From assembly GCA_944392785.1 (NCBI GenBank), contig CALXXW010000020.1:1-47062 (forward strand): a DNA stretch of 47,062 bases. The letters run 5' to 3'. The translations under genes and the position numbers were made by a program. Below are positions 1-8,360 of the stretch, piece after piece. Below the pieces are notes generated by a model, which was not told the origin of the DNA, did no database searches, and saw only the letters and a list, made by a program, of their open reading frames with translations. The stretch comes from an uncultured Alphaproteobacteria bacterium (GTDB lineage: Bacteria; Pseudomonadota; Alphaproteobacteria; CAAHEQ01; UBA3637). The first letter of the stretch is position 1. Every line of letters begins with the position of its first letter.

Positions 1-126
1 AGGGCTGTCCTGAGGACATTAACTTTAAAAATTTTGTTTCACAAAACCGGCGTACTTCCGTCCGCCTTTTTTATGCGTTCCGAACATGCTTCCTCGCCTG
101 TTCAAATCACCCGCCGGACTCATTCT

Positions 127-158
127 AAAAAAAGACGGAACAAGTCCGCCTTCTTTTA
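127..158 (-). terminator. Terminator after tRNA-Pro
   Basis: Read on the minus strand, a GGCGGA / TCCGTC stem with a short loop is followed by a run of T, directly after the tRNA 3' end. Outer arms CATTCTAAAA (121-130) and TTTTAGAATG (154-163) extend the inverted repeat. The first 120 bases of the window show no gene. Confidence 0.75.
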
Positions 159-161
159 GAA

Positions 162-238
162 TGGTCGGAATGACGGGATTTGAACCCATGGCCCCTACGT
201 CCCGAACGTAGTGCTCTACCAGGCTGAGCTACATTCCG
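162..238 (-). tRNA. tRNA-Pro (anticodon CGG)
   Basis: The minus strand gives a 77-nt cloverleaf. The acceptor arm is CGGAATG / CATTCCG with a genome-encoded CCA. The T arm contains GGTTCAAATCC. The anticodon stem CTACG / CGTAG encloses loop TTCGGGA, so the anticodon is CGG, reading the proline codon CCG. Confidence 0.95.
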
Positions 239-319
239 ATAGCTAACCCTTCTATACCTTTTTAAGACAAAAGTCAAGAATTATTTTTAAAAAGTTTTTG
301 ATGGGAATCTCTTTCGCTC

Positions 320-348
320 TTGCAGGATGAATATAAACATGATATGCT
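320..348 (+). promoter_or_regulatory. Sigma-70-like promoter of nagZ
   Basis: TTGCAG, 17 nt, TATGCT. It lies 25 nt before the preferred nagZ start and fits transcription of the nagZ-amidase pair. Confidence 0.5.
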
Positions 349-372
349 TCCTTCGGAATAAAAGGGGTGTAT

Positions 373-1443
373 ATGAGACTTATGGCTGCTGTTATGCTCT
401 CCGTAGCCGGTCCTGTCTTGACCGAGTATGAGAAGAGATTGTTGGAAAAAGTAAATCCTTTAGGTATTACTTTGTTTTCTCGTAATATCAGGAATCGATC
501 TCAGGTGAAGCATCTTGCCGAGGAAATTTATACGGTTATAGGACGGGAAGATGTCCTGATCGCGGTGGATCAAGAAGGTGGACGTGTTTGTCGTTTAACG
601 CCTCCGGAGTTCGATGAATATGCGGCAGCGGCGGCGATAGGGGCGTTGCCTTCATCAGAGCGACAAGAAATGAGTCGTTTGCATGCTCAACTTATCGCTG
701 ACGATTTACGAAGTATTCACTTCAATATGAATTTTGCTCCTTGTTTGGATGTGGTTTATCCGACAACTCATGCGGTTTTAAAAAGTCGCTGCTTTTCATC
801 AGATCCGGATGTGGTAGCTCAAGTGGGGGTTGAAATGGTAAAGGCCTATCTGACAGCGGGAATTATCCCCTGTGTGAAACACTTACCGGGACATGGGAAT
901 GTATCCGTCGATCCCCATCTTAAAATGCCCGTTTTATCGAATGATGCACAAAATTTTCAAAAGGATTTAAGGCCTTTTCAAGCCGTTGCAGCTTTGACTC
1001 CTGCCGCTATGACGGCACATATTCAAGTACCTAAAGTAGATACGCTGCCGTTGACATTATCGGCTCGAGGGATTCAAGAGATTATTCGAGGGCGTATCGG
1101 TTTCCAGGGGCTTTTATTTTCTGATGCGATTGAGATGCGGGCGTTGTCCGGTTCACTTGCTGAGCGTACAAAACAAGCTCTGGCTGCCGGATGTGATGTC
1201 GTGTCATATTGCGGAGGTCAGGAGGCGGCATTATCTGAAATTGCCTCAGTCGCTTCTCCTTTGACAGAGAAAGGGATGGAGCGTTTTGGGAATTTAAAAG
1301 AAGTGCTTAAACGGCAGCATACGGTTGCTCCCTCTTGGGAGCAGCGCCGAAGATACCGGATATTGATGTCCCAAATAACGCCGCCGAAAGAGGATTATGA
1401 TGCTGTTGAAACATTACATAAAATGCAGGAAGGTCAAGGATGA
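373..1443 (+). CDS. nagZ: Beta-N-acetylhexosaminidase NagZ
   Basis: A cytoplasmic glycoside hydrolase of family 3 that removes GlcNAc from GlcNAc-anhydroMurNAc peptides during peptidoglycan recycling. The family core is visible: DQEGGRV near residue 67, then KHLPGHG followed by the Asp-x-His pair (DPH) of the NagZ acid/base dyad near residue 185, and FSDAIEM carrying the likely nucleophile Asp. The length of 356 aa is normal. A GTG two codons upstream is possible, but AAGGGG sits 5 nt before the ATG at 373, so that start is preferred. The stop overlaps the next start as ATGA, so the amidase is translationally coupled. No signal peptide is convincing, as expected for NagZ. Confidence 0.93.
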   Translation: MRLMAAVMLSVAGPVLTEYEKRLLEKVNPLGITLFSRNIRNRSQVKHLAEEIYTVIGREDVLIAVDQEGGRVCRLTPPEFDEYAAAAAIGALPSSERQEMSRLHAQLIADDLRSIHFNMNFAPCLDVVYPTTHAVLKSRCFSSDPDVVAQVGVEMVKAYLTAGIIPCVKHLPGHGNVSVDPHLKMPVLSNDAQNFQKDLRPFQAVAALTPAAMTAHIQVPKVDTLPLTLSARGIQEIIRGRIGFQGLLFSDAIEMRALSGSLAERTKQALAAGCDVVSYCGGQEAALSEIASVASPLTEKGMERFGNLKEVLKRQHTVAPSWEQRRRYRILMSQITPPKEDYDAVETLHKMQEGQG

Positions 1444-2198
1444 AACACATGGAAGAATATCCTTTTTTATCTTCGGCTCCCAGAAAACAAGAGGTTCGCC
1501 TTGTCGTTTTGCACAGTTTTGCTTTACCCGTATCCCAGATGTTGACGGTATTAAAAGAACAGGGTCTAAGCATACACTATATGATTGATGAAGATGGCAG
1601 GGTGGTGCGTTGTGTCCCAGAAGACAGAGTGGCTTTTCATGCCGGTCGGGGTCATTGGCGGGATCTCCAGGGAGATTTAAATGCCATGAGTATTGGTATA
1701 GAATTGTATCATCCCAACTTGGGACAAACACCGTATGCACCGAAACAAATCAAGGTGTTGATTGAATTGTTGAAAGAGATAATGGAACGTTATCGAATTT
1801 CGCCGGCCTACTTGGTTGGGCATTCGGATATAGCGCCTCTTCGAAAAGCAGATCCGGGAAGGGCGTTTCCGTGGTCTCAACTGGCCGCAGAAGGATTGGG
1901 ACTTTGGCCCGCGAGACAGCGAGTTCGGCACACGGATGATGTCTGTTCTCCTGTTGAGATGTTGGCGACTATAGGGTATGATGTCTCGTCAGATGAGGCT
2001 CTTCGCGCATCCACCTATGCCTTTAAACGTCGTTTTTTACCGGAGAAAGTACGCCTTGTTCAGAATGTCAACCGTTTGATTGCCGAACCGTGCCCGGCTC
2101 GGGCGGCTGTACATAGCACCTGTCCTGTTTTTCTGCGTCGTTTAAAGCAGGTTTATCAGTTATATTCGTCTTGTGTTATCCGACATGATTCCTGTTGA
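1440..2198 (+). CDS. AmpD/AmiD-type N-acetylmuramoyl-L-alanine amidase
   Basis: An amidase_2 (PGRP-like) zinc enzyme expected to cleave the bond between MurNAc and L-Ala in muropeptides. Ligand-like residues are the His of VVLHSF near residue 24 and the His and Asp of GHSDIAPLRKADPG near residues 127-138, all matching AmpD. Residues about 165-210 (LATIGYD ... AFKRRFLP) resemble a C-terminal peptidoglycan-binding helical domain, as in AmiD-like enzymes. No signal peptide or lipobox is present, so it is probably cytoplasmic. It overlaps nagZ by 4 nt, and the two enzymes act on the same recycling substrate. AmpD and AmiD cannot be separated with certainty from sequence alone. Confidence 0.88.
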   Translation: MKHMEEYPFLSSAPRKQEVRLVVLHSFALPVSQMLTVLKEQGLSIHYMIDEDGRVVRCVPEDRVAFHAGRGHWRDLQGDLNAMSIGIELYHPNLGQTPYAPKQIKVLIELLKEIMERYRISPAYLVGHSDIAPLRKADPGRAFPWSQLAAEGLGLWPARQRVRHTDDVCSPVEMLATIGYDVSSDEALRASTYAFKRRFLPEKVRLVQNVNRLIAEPCPARAAVHSTCPVFLRRLKQVYQLYSSCVIRHDSC

Positions 2199-2222
2199 GG
2201 CAGGTATCACTTTCGGGGTCTT

Positions 2223-2240
2223 AACACCTCAAGCGGTGTT
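2223..2240 (+). terminator. Weak hairpin between convergent genes
   Basis: AACACC and GGTGTT form a 6-bp stem with a 6-nt loop, 25 nt after the amidase stop. The T tract is short, so terminator activity is only possible. Confidence 0.3.
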
Positions 2241-2318
2241 TTGAGGATGTTGGCTCTCATCCCTTCAAAAATCAAGTTGAGTTAATAGGGCCGTCGACAC
2301 AAATGCGGTCATTCAAAA

Positions 2319-3605
2319 TTAACGGGTATGTTCCTGATGACGAGTTAACCACGTGGATAGATTAGGGTGTGCCATAGGACAAGTGACGGGCACTTTTTCT
2401 CTCTGGATATTATAGAACAAGTGAGTCCGGTTATACAATTCAAATAGTTCCTTGGACAGAGCCTTTGTTCCGCTGGGCAGCTCTGTATTTGATGCCAGCA
2501 TCTGAGTGCATAAGCGTACACGATGTGCCCCTTTTTGAAGTTCCGGTAAAACGGATGCTGTTTGCTTGGAAACATGCTGACAAGCTTGTCTGAATAAGGT
2601 GGCAGTCTCCATTGCCATGAGCAGTAGGGCTGAAGTAGGAGACAAATTTAAAATCTGTTTGTCATTTTTCGCTTTGTCCGCCTTTTGGATGATGAGTATG
2701 GCTTCTGATGCCAGTCGTTGCCCCACGACGGAGGTCAGTTGAAGCCTTAAGTCAGCGGCCTGTTTTTGGGAGGATAATTTATCTTTGAAGCCCGAAAAAA
2801 AGGCAGCTATGAATAAAGGATAATCTCGAGAGGGGTCAAAGTCAGCTCTTTTTTGCCACGCCGAATAGAGGAATTCAACCGTTTGGTATGCCATATCTAA
2901 ACTTGACGTTGAACGGGTTGAGTCTTCGGTCGGGTAGAGGCTCTGGGTCAATAACTGTATATCTCCCAATAAAAGCCCTAAATCCGGCCGCTTTAAAACT
3001 TTTTTTAAGGGGCATAATGATTGTTGATATTGCACCAATTGACGTTGAATCAAATCTTGCCTCATTTGGTATATGACTTTTTTTGATGCTTCAGATTCCG
3101 TGGCGGAGTAATACGGGCCACGGTTCTTTAGAATAAACTCTAATAAATCGGTAGATTTAATGCGAGGGTAAATACCGAAATGAATCAGAACATGACACAT
3201 GGCAACGGCTATTTTGTGATTTTCGGGGGTGGGTGATTTATTGAGCAAAAACTCTGGTAATTCCGCTAAGGAAACGACCCGAGAATAATGTTCCGTTATG
3301 GCAATACGGCTTCTGCCCTCATCATACCGATAGGTTGTTTTTTCCCCCTCTTCATAGTAAACGTTTCGTTGAAAGATATTTGTTTTTGTTAATAGGTATT
3401 CAAAGGCATCCAAAGAACCGGCACACAAGGCCAGAGATAGACCGTTTTCCCAAACTGTTATATCGCTATGGTCTCCTTCATCTTGCACAAGGCGCGGATA
3501 GCGAATGTTGACATCAAATTGAGGATGATTCGTTAGTTTTTTTAACGCTTCGACATCGTTATTTTGAATCGCTTGCAAAAAATGTTTTTTCTTGAATAAA
3601 ATCAT
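2319..3605 (-). CDS. Ankyrin-like protein of unknown function
   Basis: A 428-aa protein with no recognised catalytic motif. Residues about 8-95 read like two ankyrin-type helical repeats: FLQAIQNNDVEALKKL and then NGLSLALCAGSLDAFEYLL, with the usual loop residues between them. The remainder is helical and polar, without obvious membrane segments. A TTG start seven codons upstream is possible, but the ATG at 3605 has AAAGG at reasonable distance. A good promoter lies just upstream within the anmK 3' end, so it can be transcribed apart from anmK. Ankyrin proteins in host-associated bacteria are sometimes effectors; nothing here shows export. Confidence 0.7.
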   Translation of the reverse strand: MILFKKKHFLQAIQNNDVEALKKLTNHPQFDVNIRYPRLVQDEGDHSDITVWENGLSLALCAGSLDAFEYLLTKTNIFQRNVYYEEGEKTTYRYDEGRSRIAITEHYSRVVSLAELPEFLLNKSPTPENHKIAVAMCHVLIHFGIYPRIKSTDLLEFILKNRGPYYSATESEASKKVIYQMRQDLIQRQLVQYQQSLCPLKKVLKRPDLGLLLGDIQLLTQSLYPTEDSTRSTSSLDMAYQTVEFLYSAWQKRADFDPSRDYPLFIAAFFSGFKDKLSSQKQAADLRLQLTSVVGQRLASEAILIIQKADKAKNDKQILNLSPTSALLLMAMETATLFRQACQHVSKQTASVLPELQKGAHRVRLCTQMLASNTELPSGTKALSKELFELYNRTHLFYNIQREKVPVTCPMAHPNLSTWLTRHQEHTR

Positions 3606-3641
3606 GAAGGCAACCTTTCTGAACAAAATGAAGTGGAAAGT

Positions 3642-3670
3642 AGTTTAGCATGGGGTATTGTTTTTGTCAA
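3642..3670 (-). promoter_or_regulatory. Sigma-70-like promoter of the ankyrin-like gene
   Basis: On the minus strand TTGACA, 17 nt, TAAACT. Its -35 box overlaps the last codons of anmK. Confidence 0.6.
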
Positions 3671-4989
3671 GATATTGCTGAAAATTCGGTGCTCACTTTG
3701 CCTTTTATCTGCCATCCTTTTGAGGCACGACTCATGCAATCTAAATACAGTGTTCGAGTCGGATCAGAAAAGGCCTCCATCCCGCAAATGCTTGGTTGTT
3801 GACAACCTGTAAGCGCGGGTTGTGTCCAAGGTCTTTGTTCATCATAAGCCACCCCCATGGCCGCCCATAAAAGAGCTTCCATCGTTTTTTGAAGGGGACT
3901 GAAATAAACGTGCGGTTTTCGAGTAAATCGACGTTGTATACTTTGAAAGACGGGTTTGTGTTCCGGAAGGATAAATCCGTTTCCCATCAATAAATTTTCA
4001 AATGTTTGGCGAACAATCGGATGATTCCAACCGCCGCCGTATAGAGAAATTTCTGTCGGCATATTGATATTCGGTGACACAAAACGCAGCGTCAATGCGG
4101 CAATATATCCGGCGAAATAAGCGGCTGTATACAAGGCCTGATTGAAATTTTCTTTTTTTTGAAAAGCTGTTATCCGTGCACAGTGATAATAAGCCGGATC
4201 TCCGGACTTGGGTGGCGGCTGTTCATAGTAGGAACGTCCCAAATCGTAAAGCTGTTGCAGTAAAGTTTCATCTAAAAAACCTTTTAAGCTATATTGACCA
4301 TCTCGATCGTATGTATCCCGTGTGTGGTATCGGACAATGGCATCGATAAATTCATTGCAGGGGCCGGCATCCCAACTTTGCAGAGCTTGGCCGTTTATAA
4401 TAATCGTTGGGTTGGATGTATTACCGGCGTTATAGTCAATTTTGTTTAAGACGCCCTCTTGACGTGCCAGCAAAGCCGATAAAGGCGGTGCCAGAGGAGC
4501 ACCTTCACCGCCATTCATGATATCATCTGATCGAAAATCATACAGGACGCGGATAGAGGCTTTCAATTTTTTAGAAATTAAGTCGGCCAACATTTGTCCT
4601 GAGCCGATTTGCAGCGTATAGGGGAGACATCCTAATTGACGTGCGCGTGAAGGCGGACAATGATCGAGTGTTTTTCCATGCGAGCATATGGCTTTGATGT
4701 CAGAGGGGTTGATATGATGTGTCTGTATCAGCTCGATAACGGCTTGAGCTATCTGATGAACATAGGTATCATGTAAGTTGCGAAAACAGGGTAAGGCATT
4801 GAGATCTGCCATTGAAATGCCGCTCATGATCTTGTGCCGCACACGCTGTACCAGAGTAATCATGTCGTGAGAAAAAGGCGTGCTTTTTTGGGCTTTCAGA
4901 GACAATGTCCCGTTATTCCAATCGGCCAAAACCACATCAATGGCATCCATGGAGTTTCCCGTCATAATACCGATATACAGGGCGCTCAT
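3667..4989 (-). CDS. anmK: Anhydro-N-acetylmuramic acid kinase AnmK (divergent)
   Basis: Converts 1,6-anhydroMurNAc and ATP to MurNAc-6-phosphate in peptidoglycan recycling. Family motifs appear in order: GIMTGNSMDAID at the N-terminus (the P-loop-like start seen as GTMSGTSLDG in other AnmK), SHGKT, DFRSDDIMNGGEGAPLAP, WDAGPCN with the conserved Asp base, YGGGWNHP, and MEALLWA near the C-terminus. At 440 aa it is longer than the usual ~370, with an extra C-terminal stretch, and several motifs deviate from consensus. The start is the ATG that overlaps the upstream phosphatase stop as ATGA, with AAAGGAG in front. Coupling to the phosphatase suggests consecutive steps. Confidence 0.88.
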   Translation of the reverse strand: MSALYIGIMTGNSMDAIDVVLADWNNGTLSLKAQKSTPFSHDMITLVQRVRHKIMSGISMADLNALPCFRNLHDTYVHQIAQAVIELIQTHHINPSDIKAICSHGKTLDHCPPSRARQLGCLPYTLQIGSGQMLADLISKKLKASIRVLYDFRSDDIMNGGEGAPLAPPLSALLARQEGVLNKIDYNAGNTSNPTIIINGQALQSWDAGPCNEFIDAIVRYHTRDTYDRDGQYSLKGFLDETLLQQLYDLGRSYYEQPPPKSGDPAYYHCARITAFQKKENFNQALYTAAYFAGYIAALTLRFVSPNINMPTEISLYGGGWNHPIVRQTFENLLMGNGFILPEHKPVFQSIQRRFTRKPHVYFSPLQKTMEALLWAAMGVAYDEQRPWTQPALTGCQQPSICGMEAFSDPTRTLYLDCMSRASKGWQIKGKVSTEFSAIS

Positions 4990-5636
4990 GAAGGCTCCTT
5001 TAGGTGATGTTCTGCCAAAAGGGCTTCCACGTCTCTTAAAGTGGCACAAGCGTAATCCGGCGGTGTTGCTTGTATTTCGGGAGAGGAGATATCTGTTCCG
5101 ACCAGAATCGCGATGGCATGAGGATATCGGCGAGCCATCATGATATCCGATCGACTATCGCCAATGGTAATGAGTTGTTTAAAGGAAAGCCCCTTAAGAG
5201 CTGTTTCTACAAACCGTTTATCGGGCTTATCCGCGACGGCAATACCGGCGCCGATTATTCGGCAGAAACAAGAGGTTAGTCCTGTCTCAGCGACCTCTCG
5301 GTGCAATAACAAGTCGTTTTTATTGCTTGCTAGTATGTTGCAAAAACCAAGCCTGTTGGCTGTTTCCAGGGCCTCATAAGCACCGTCTTTTAGTTTGACT
5401 TGGTCCGTGTGTTTCTGATAAGCGTTCAGGTAGACACTCCTTGCTTCTTCCCTTTTATCCGGACCGAATAAAGTTGTCAATAATTGACTACCGGAGACAT
5501 TCATCCCTTCTTTGGCTTGCTTGGGTGTCCACGGCGCCAGGCCGAAATGCATGCGCATGTCATTTTGGGCGGCTAATATCGCAGAAAACGTATCCGCCAA
5601 TGTGTTATCCCAATCCCACAGAATAATATCATCCAT
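4986..5636 (-). CDS. HAD-family phosphatase, possible MurNAc-6-phosphate phosphatase
   Basis: A 216-aa HAD hydrolase of phosphoglycolate-phosphatase type. Motif I is DWDNTL near residue 7, motif II ASNKN, motif III the Lys of ADKPDKRF, and motif IV IGDSRSD; a helical cap lies between motifs I and II. It is the first gene of a two-gene operon with anmK and overlaps it by 4 nt. Because AnmK makes MurNAc-6-phosphate, a role like MupP of the Pseudomonas recycling pathway (MurNAc-6-P to MurNAc) is a reasonable inference. Phosphoglycolate phosphatase is the alternative. The start ATG has no Shine-Dalgarno sequence and lies 6 nt after a -10 box, suggesting a leaderless mRNA. Confidence 0.82.
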   Translation of the reverse strand: MDDIILWDWDNTLADTFSAILAAQNDMRMHFGLAPWTPKQAKEGMNVSGSQLLTTLFGPDKREEARSVYLNAYQKHTDQVKLKDGAYEALETANRLGFCNILASNKNDLLLHREVAETGLTSCFCRIIGAGIAVADKPDKRFVETALKGLSFKQLITIGDSRSDIMMARRYPHAIAILVGTDISSPEIQATPPDYACATLRDVEALLAEHHLKEPS

Positions 5637-5642
5637 GGCGAT

Positions 5643-5671
5643 AATATATCATGCTGTCCATTTAAAGTCAA
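5643..5671 (-). promoter_or_regulatory. Promoter implying a leaderless HAD-anmK mRNA
   Basis: On the minus strand TTGACT, 17 nt, TATATT, then 6 nt and the ATG of the phosphatase. Transcription would be expected to begin at or next to the A of the start codon. Confidence 0.7.
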
Positions 5672-5808
5672 AATAAATCTGTAGATGATGTGGAGGGTTT
5701 ATCAACCGGAGATATAAGGGCTGAGAGCTTTTAGGATTCTCTTTCAATACCCCTCGAACAGCACCTTTTTCAAGATGTTGAAATCATAGAAATATCAGTC
5801 GCCTTCTT

Positions 5809-5847
5809 AAAAAGGAGTTTTTTGTTTGCTATCAGGCTCCTTTTTTT
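5809..5847 (-). terminator. Terminator after rnj
   Basis: Read on the minus strand, AAAAAAAGGAG and CTCCTTTTT form a stem with a 19-nt loop and end in T, 31 nt past the rnj stop. Confidence 0.55.
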
Positions 5848-5877
5848 GTGAGCGTTTATTCGTCGATTCAATCTGGT

Positions 5878-7554
5878 CTAAATCCGCACCAGGTGAATCT
5901 CCAGAACGGGTTTTTTGCCATAGTGTTCTTTTAAAAATTGACGAATTGTTTGTCGCATATGATTTTCGATCAGGTCATTATTGTTGATTTGGTCAGGTTT
6001 AATTTCTGCAATTTTTTCCTTGATTTGAAGTATAAGAGCCTCTTTATCCGACTCGGTTTGCTCTACCAGTCCAAAGGTTGATAATTGAGGTTCTCCCATC
6101 AGAACTCCTTTTTTATCCAAAACAATGGTTAAGACAGCACTACCGTCATCCATCATTTTTCTTCGTTTTCGCAGAGCCTCGTCATCCAGACGAATGATAC
6201 GCTTCCCGTCAACGGCCAGAATACCGGCTTTGACTTCACCAATAATCTGAGGTGTATCATCTAACTCTATGACTTCGCCGTCTTCCAAGGCAAAAGCCGC
6301 TTTGGCACCCCACTGACGAGCCAGCTCCACATGTCCCATCAATTCCATCGCCTCGCCATGCACGGGTAGAGCAATTTTAGGCTTAAGCAGTGTATACATT
6401 TTTTTCAAGTCATCACCGGCATAGTGACCGGAAACATGGACCAAAGCCTCACGATCCGTAATAATTTTAATGCCTTTAGCCTTTAAGCGGCGTTGTAATA
6501 AAGCAATAGCTTTTTCGTTTCCGGGAATGACGCGAGAAGAAAAAATAATGACATCATCCGCCCCGAAGTAAACAGAATTTTTTTGAGGCATTGTGCTGGC
6601 TAAATTGCTGAGAGCAGAGAACGGTTCGCCCTGAGATCCCGTGCATATGTATAACACGGAACCGATGGGACGTTCTAAAGCTTCGGCTTCTGATAAAAAG
6701 GCCGGAATGTCCTTAAAATATCCCGTTGCACGGCCGGCGGCTTCCACACGCCACAGACTGCGTCCCAACAGACAAACCTCTCGATGGTTGGCGGCGGCGG
6801 CTCGACAAATGCCCTCCATCCGTGCGACATTGGAAGCAAAGCAAGCAACGGCAATTTGTTTGTTCGGATACTCAGAAATCAACTGCGTCAAGGTGTCCGC
6901 CACATCGGCTTCGGTCTTGCTTGTCCGTGTCCCGAATACATTCGTCGAATCACACACCATGGCAAGGACACCCTCTTGACCCAAAGCCTCAAGCGTTTGA
7001 AAATCCGTCTGCTGTCCTAAGATCGGATCGGCATCCAATTTCCAATCTCCGGTATGAACGACCAAGCCTTCGTGCGTGCGTATGGCCAAGGCGTTGGGTT
7101 CGGGGAGAGAATGATTCATTCGAATGAATTCTACCTCAAAGGGTGTTAGATCGATAGAGGTCCCTTGTTCAACGACATGCACGTCAACGCGACCTAACAG
7201 CCCCTCTTGATTAAGTTTGTCTTCCAACAGCTCGTTTGCGAACGGTGTCACATAAACAGGACATTTCAGATCGTGCCAGAGATAGGCGACACCACCGATA
7301 TGATCTTCGTGAGCGTGTGTGATAACAAGGCCTACAATATCTTGTTTTTTGTCGGCTAAGAAAGCCGGATCGGCTAAAAGCACATCCACACCCGGCAGTC
7401 CATCTCCCGGAAAGCCGATGCCGCAATCAACAATCAGCCATTTTCCTTGATAGCCGTATAAAAAAAAGTTCATACCGACACCTGTTGCGCCGCCCAGCGG
7501 AATAAAGACAAGTTTGTCGGTGGGAATGATTATTTGTTCTTGAATGTTTTCCAT
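5878..7554 (-). CDS. rnj: Ribonuclease J
   Basis: A metallo-beta-lactamase and beta-CASP ribonuclease with 5'-3' exo- and endonuclease activity in RNA decay and processing. The signature ITHAHEDHIGG near residues 78-88 carries the zinc ligands. Other ligands appear in VVHTGDWKLD and later in LPVHGEAMELMGH. The beta-CASP part follows, with the conserved HVSGHYAGDDLKKM. A short C-terminal domain brings it to 558 aa, normal for alphaproteobacterial RNase J. The gene starts 9 nt after birA ends, so the two form one minus-strand transcript. In related genomes coaX often sits between birA and rnj; it is absent here. Confidence 0.95.
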   Translation of the reverse strand: MENIQEQIIIPTDKLVFIPLGGATGVGMNFFLYGYQGKWLIVDCGIGFPGDGLPGVDVLLADPAFLADKKQDIVGLVITHAHEDHIGGVAYLWHDLKCPVYVTPFANELLEDKLNQEGLLGRVDVHVVEQGTSIDLTPFEVEFIRMNHSLPEPNALAIRTHEGLVVHTGDWKLDADPILGQQTDFQTLEALGQEGVLAMVCDSTNVFGTRTSKTEADVADTLTQLISEYPNKQIAVACFASNVARMEGICRAAAANHREVCLLGRSLWRVEAAGRATGYFKDIPAFLSEAEALERPIGSVLYICTGSQGEPFSALSNLASTMPQKNSVYFGADDVIIFSSRVIPGNEKAIALLQRRLKAKGIKIITDREALVHVSGHYAGDDLKKMYTLLKPKIALPVHGEAMELMGHVELARQWGAKAAFALEDGEVIELDDTPQIIGEVKAGILAVDGKRIIRLDDEALRKRRKMMDDGSAVLTIVLDKKGVLMGEPQLSTFGLVEQTESDKEALILQIKEKIAEIKPDQINNNDLIENHMRQTIRQFLKEHYGKKPVLEIHLVRI

Positions 7555-7563
7555 TATGTTATC

Positions 7564-8232
7564 CTATAAAAAAATATCCCCGGCGCTGATGTTTTTTTCT
7601 GTTCCGTTGGGTAAGCTTAAAACCAAGGCGCCATCAGGTGATAGTGTTTTGAATATGCCGGTTATTGTTTCGGTCGGCAATTTAACCGTTATAGATTGTC
7701 CCAAGCCGGATGCTTTAGATGTCCATTGGGCAAGCAGCCAGGCCGTTCCGTTGTTTTGAACGTGTGTTAAAAGGGTATTTAAACAGGCCAATATCCGATT
7801 GGCTAATTCCGGAGGCGTTAAAAAACCACCGAGAGCCTTGGTCGGATATAGCACATGATTTATAGGGGCTTGGTTTAAATTAACGCCGATACCTGCAATG
7901 ACACGATCATCGATGCGTTCTAGTAAAATACCGGCCACTTTGGCACCGTCCCACAGAACGTCATTTGGCCACTTAAGGCGCAAAGGTATTTCGGGCAGAG
8001 CGTCAATAACAGCCAACCCGAACACAAAAGCCAACAATGGTGTTTTGGCTCCCCAGTCGGATAATACGACCGAGAGAAACAAATTACCTTCCAGACTTTG
8101 CCACACGCGTCCATGACGTCCGCGTCCTCGGGTTTGACGTTCGGCTATAATCGCCGTTCCGCAAGGGTAGTGACGGGCGGTATCATTTGTACTTTCGACC
8201 GTTTTGAAAGAAATAATGTTCCAATTAAACAT
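7564..8232 (-). CDS. birA: Biotin--[acetyl-CoA carboxylase] ligase
   Basis: Attaches biotin to the biotin carboxyl carrier protein. The 222-aa product has only the catalytic domain, with no N-terminal DNA-binding domain, so it is probably not the biotin repressor. Motifs: STND near residue 13, GRGRHGRVW binding biotinoyl-AMP, LKWPNDVLWDG, KVAGILLE and GIGVNLN. The ATG at 8232 is chosen because the following residues match the family N-terminus; longer in-frame starts run through the promoter. There is no Shine-Dalgarno sequence, and a -10 box ends 6 nt before the ATG. It is followed closely by rnj. Confidence 0.92.
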   Translation of the reverse strand: MFNWNIISFKTVESTNDTARHYPCGTAIIAERQTRGRGRHGRVWQSLEGNLFLSVVLSDWGAKTPLLAFVFGLAVIDALPEIPLRLKWPNDVLWDGAKVAGILLERIDDRVIAGIGVNLNQAPINHVLYPTKALGGFLTPPELANRILACLNTLLTHVQNNGTAWLLAQWTSKASGLGQSITVKLPTETITGIFKTLSPDGALVLSLPNGTEKNISAGDIFL

Positions 8233-8238
8233 AATGGA

Positions 8239-8267
8239 AGTATAACACTTTCCGGGTAAAAAAGCAA
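8239..8267 (-). promoter_or_regulatory. Promoter implying a leaderless birA-rnj mRNA
   Basis: On the minus strand TTGCTT, 17 nt, TATACT, then 6 nt and the birA ATG. Confidence 0.65.
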
Positions 8268-8284
8268 CAAGAAGCATTTTTTTA

Positions 8285-8313
8285 TTGACATTTTCATTGT
8301 CAAGCAAGATACT
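8285..8313 (+). promoter_or_regulatory. Possible promoter of the exported protein and sufE
   Basis: TTGACA, 17 nt, GATACT, divergent from the birA promoter. The first -10 base is off consensus. AAGGAG precedes the ATG at 8361. Confidence 0.45.
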
Positions 8314-8360
8314 TGCCTTATATGAAAGACCATCAGTATGGATATGATAAGGAGACAAAG

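Noticed and set aside
1414-1931. Minus-strand reading frames over the nagZ and amidase genes
   Set aside because: They lie opposite strongly conserved coding sequence and have no protein features or ribosome binding sites.
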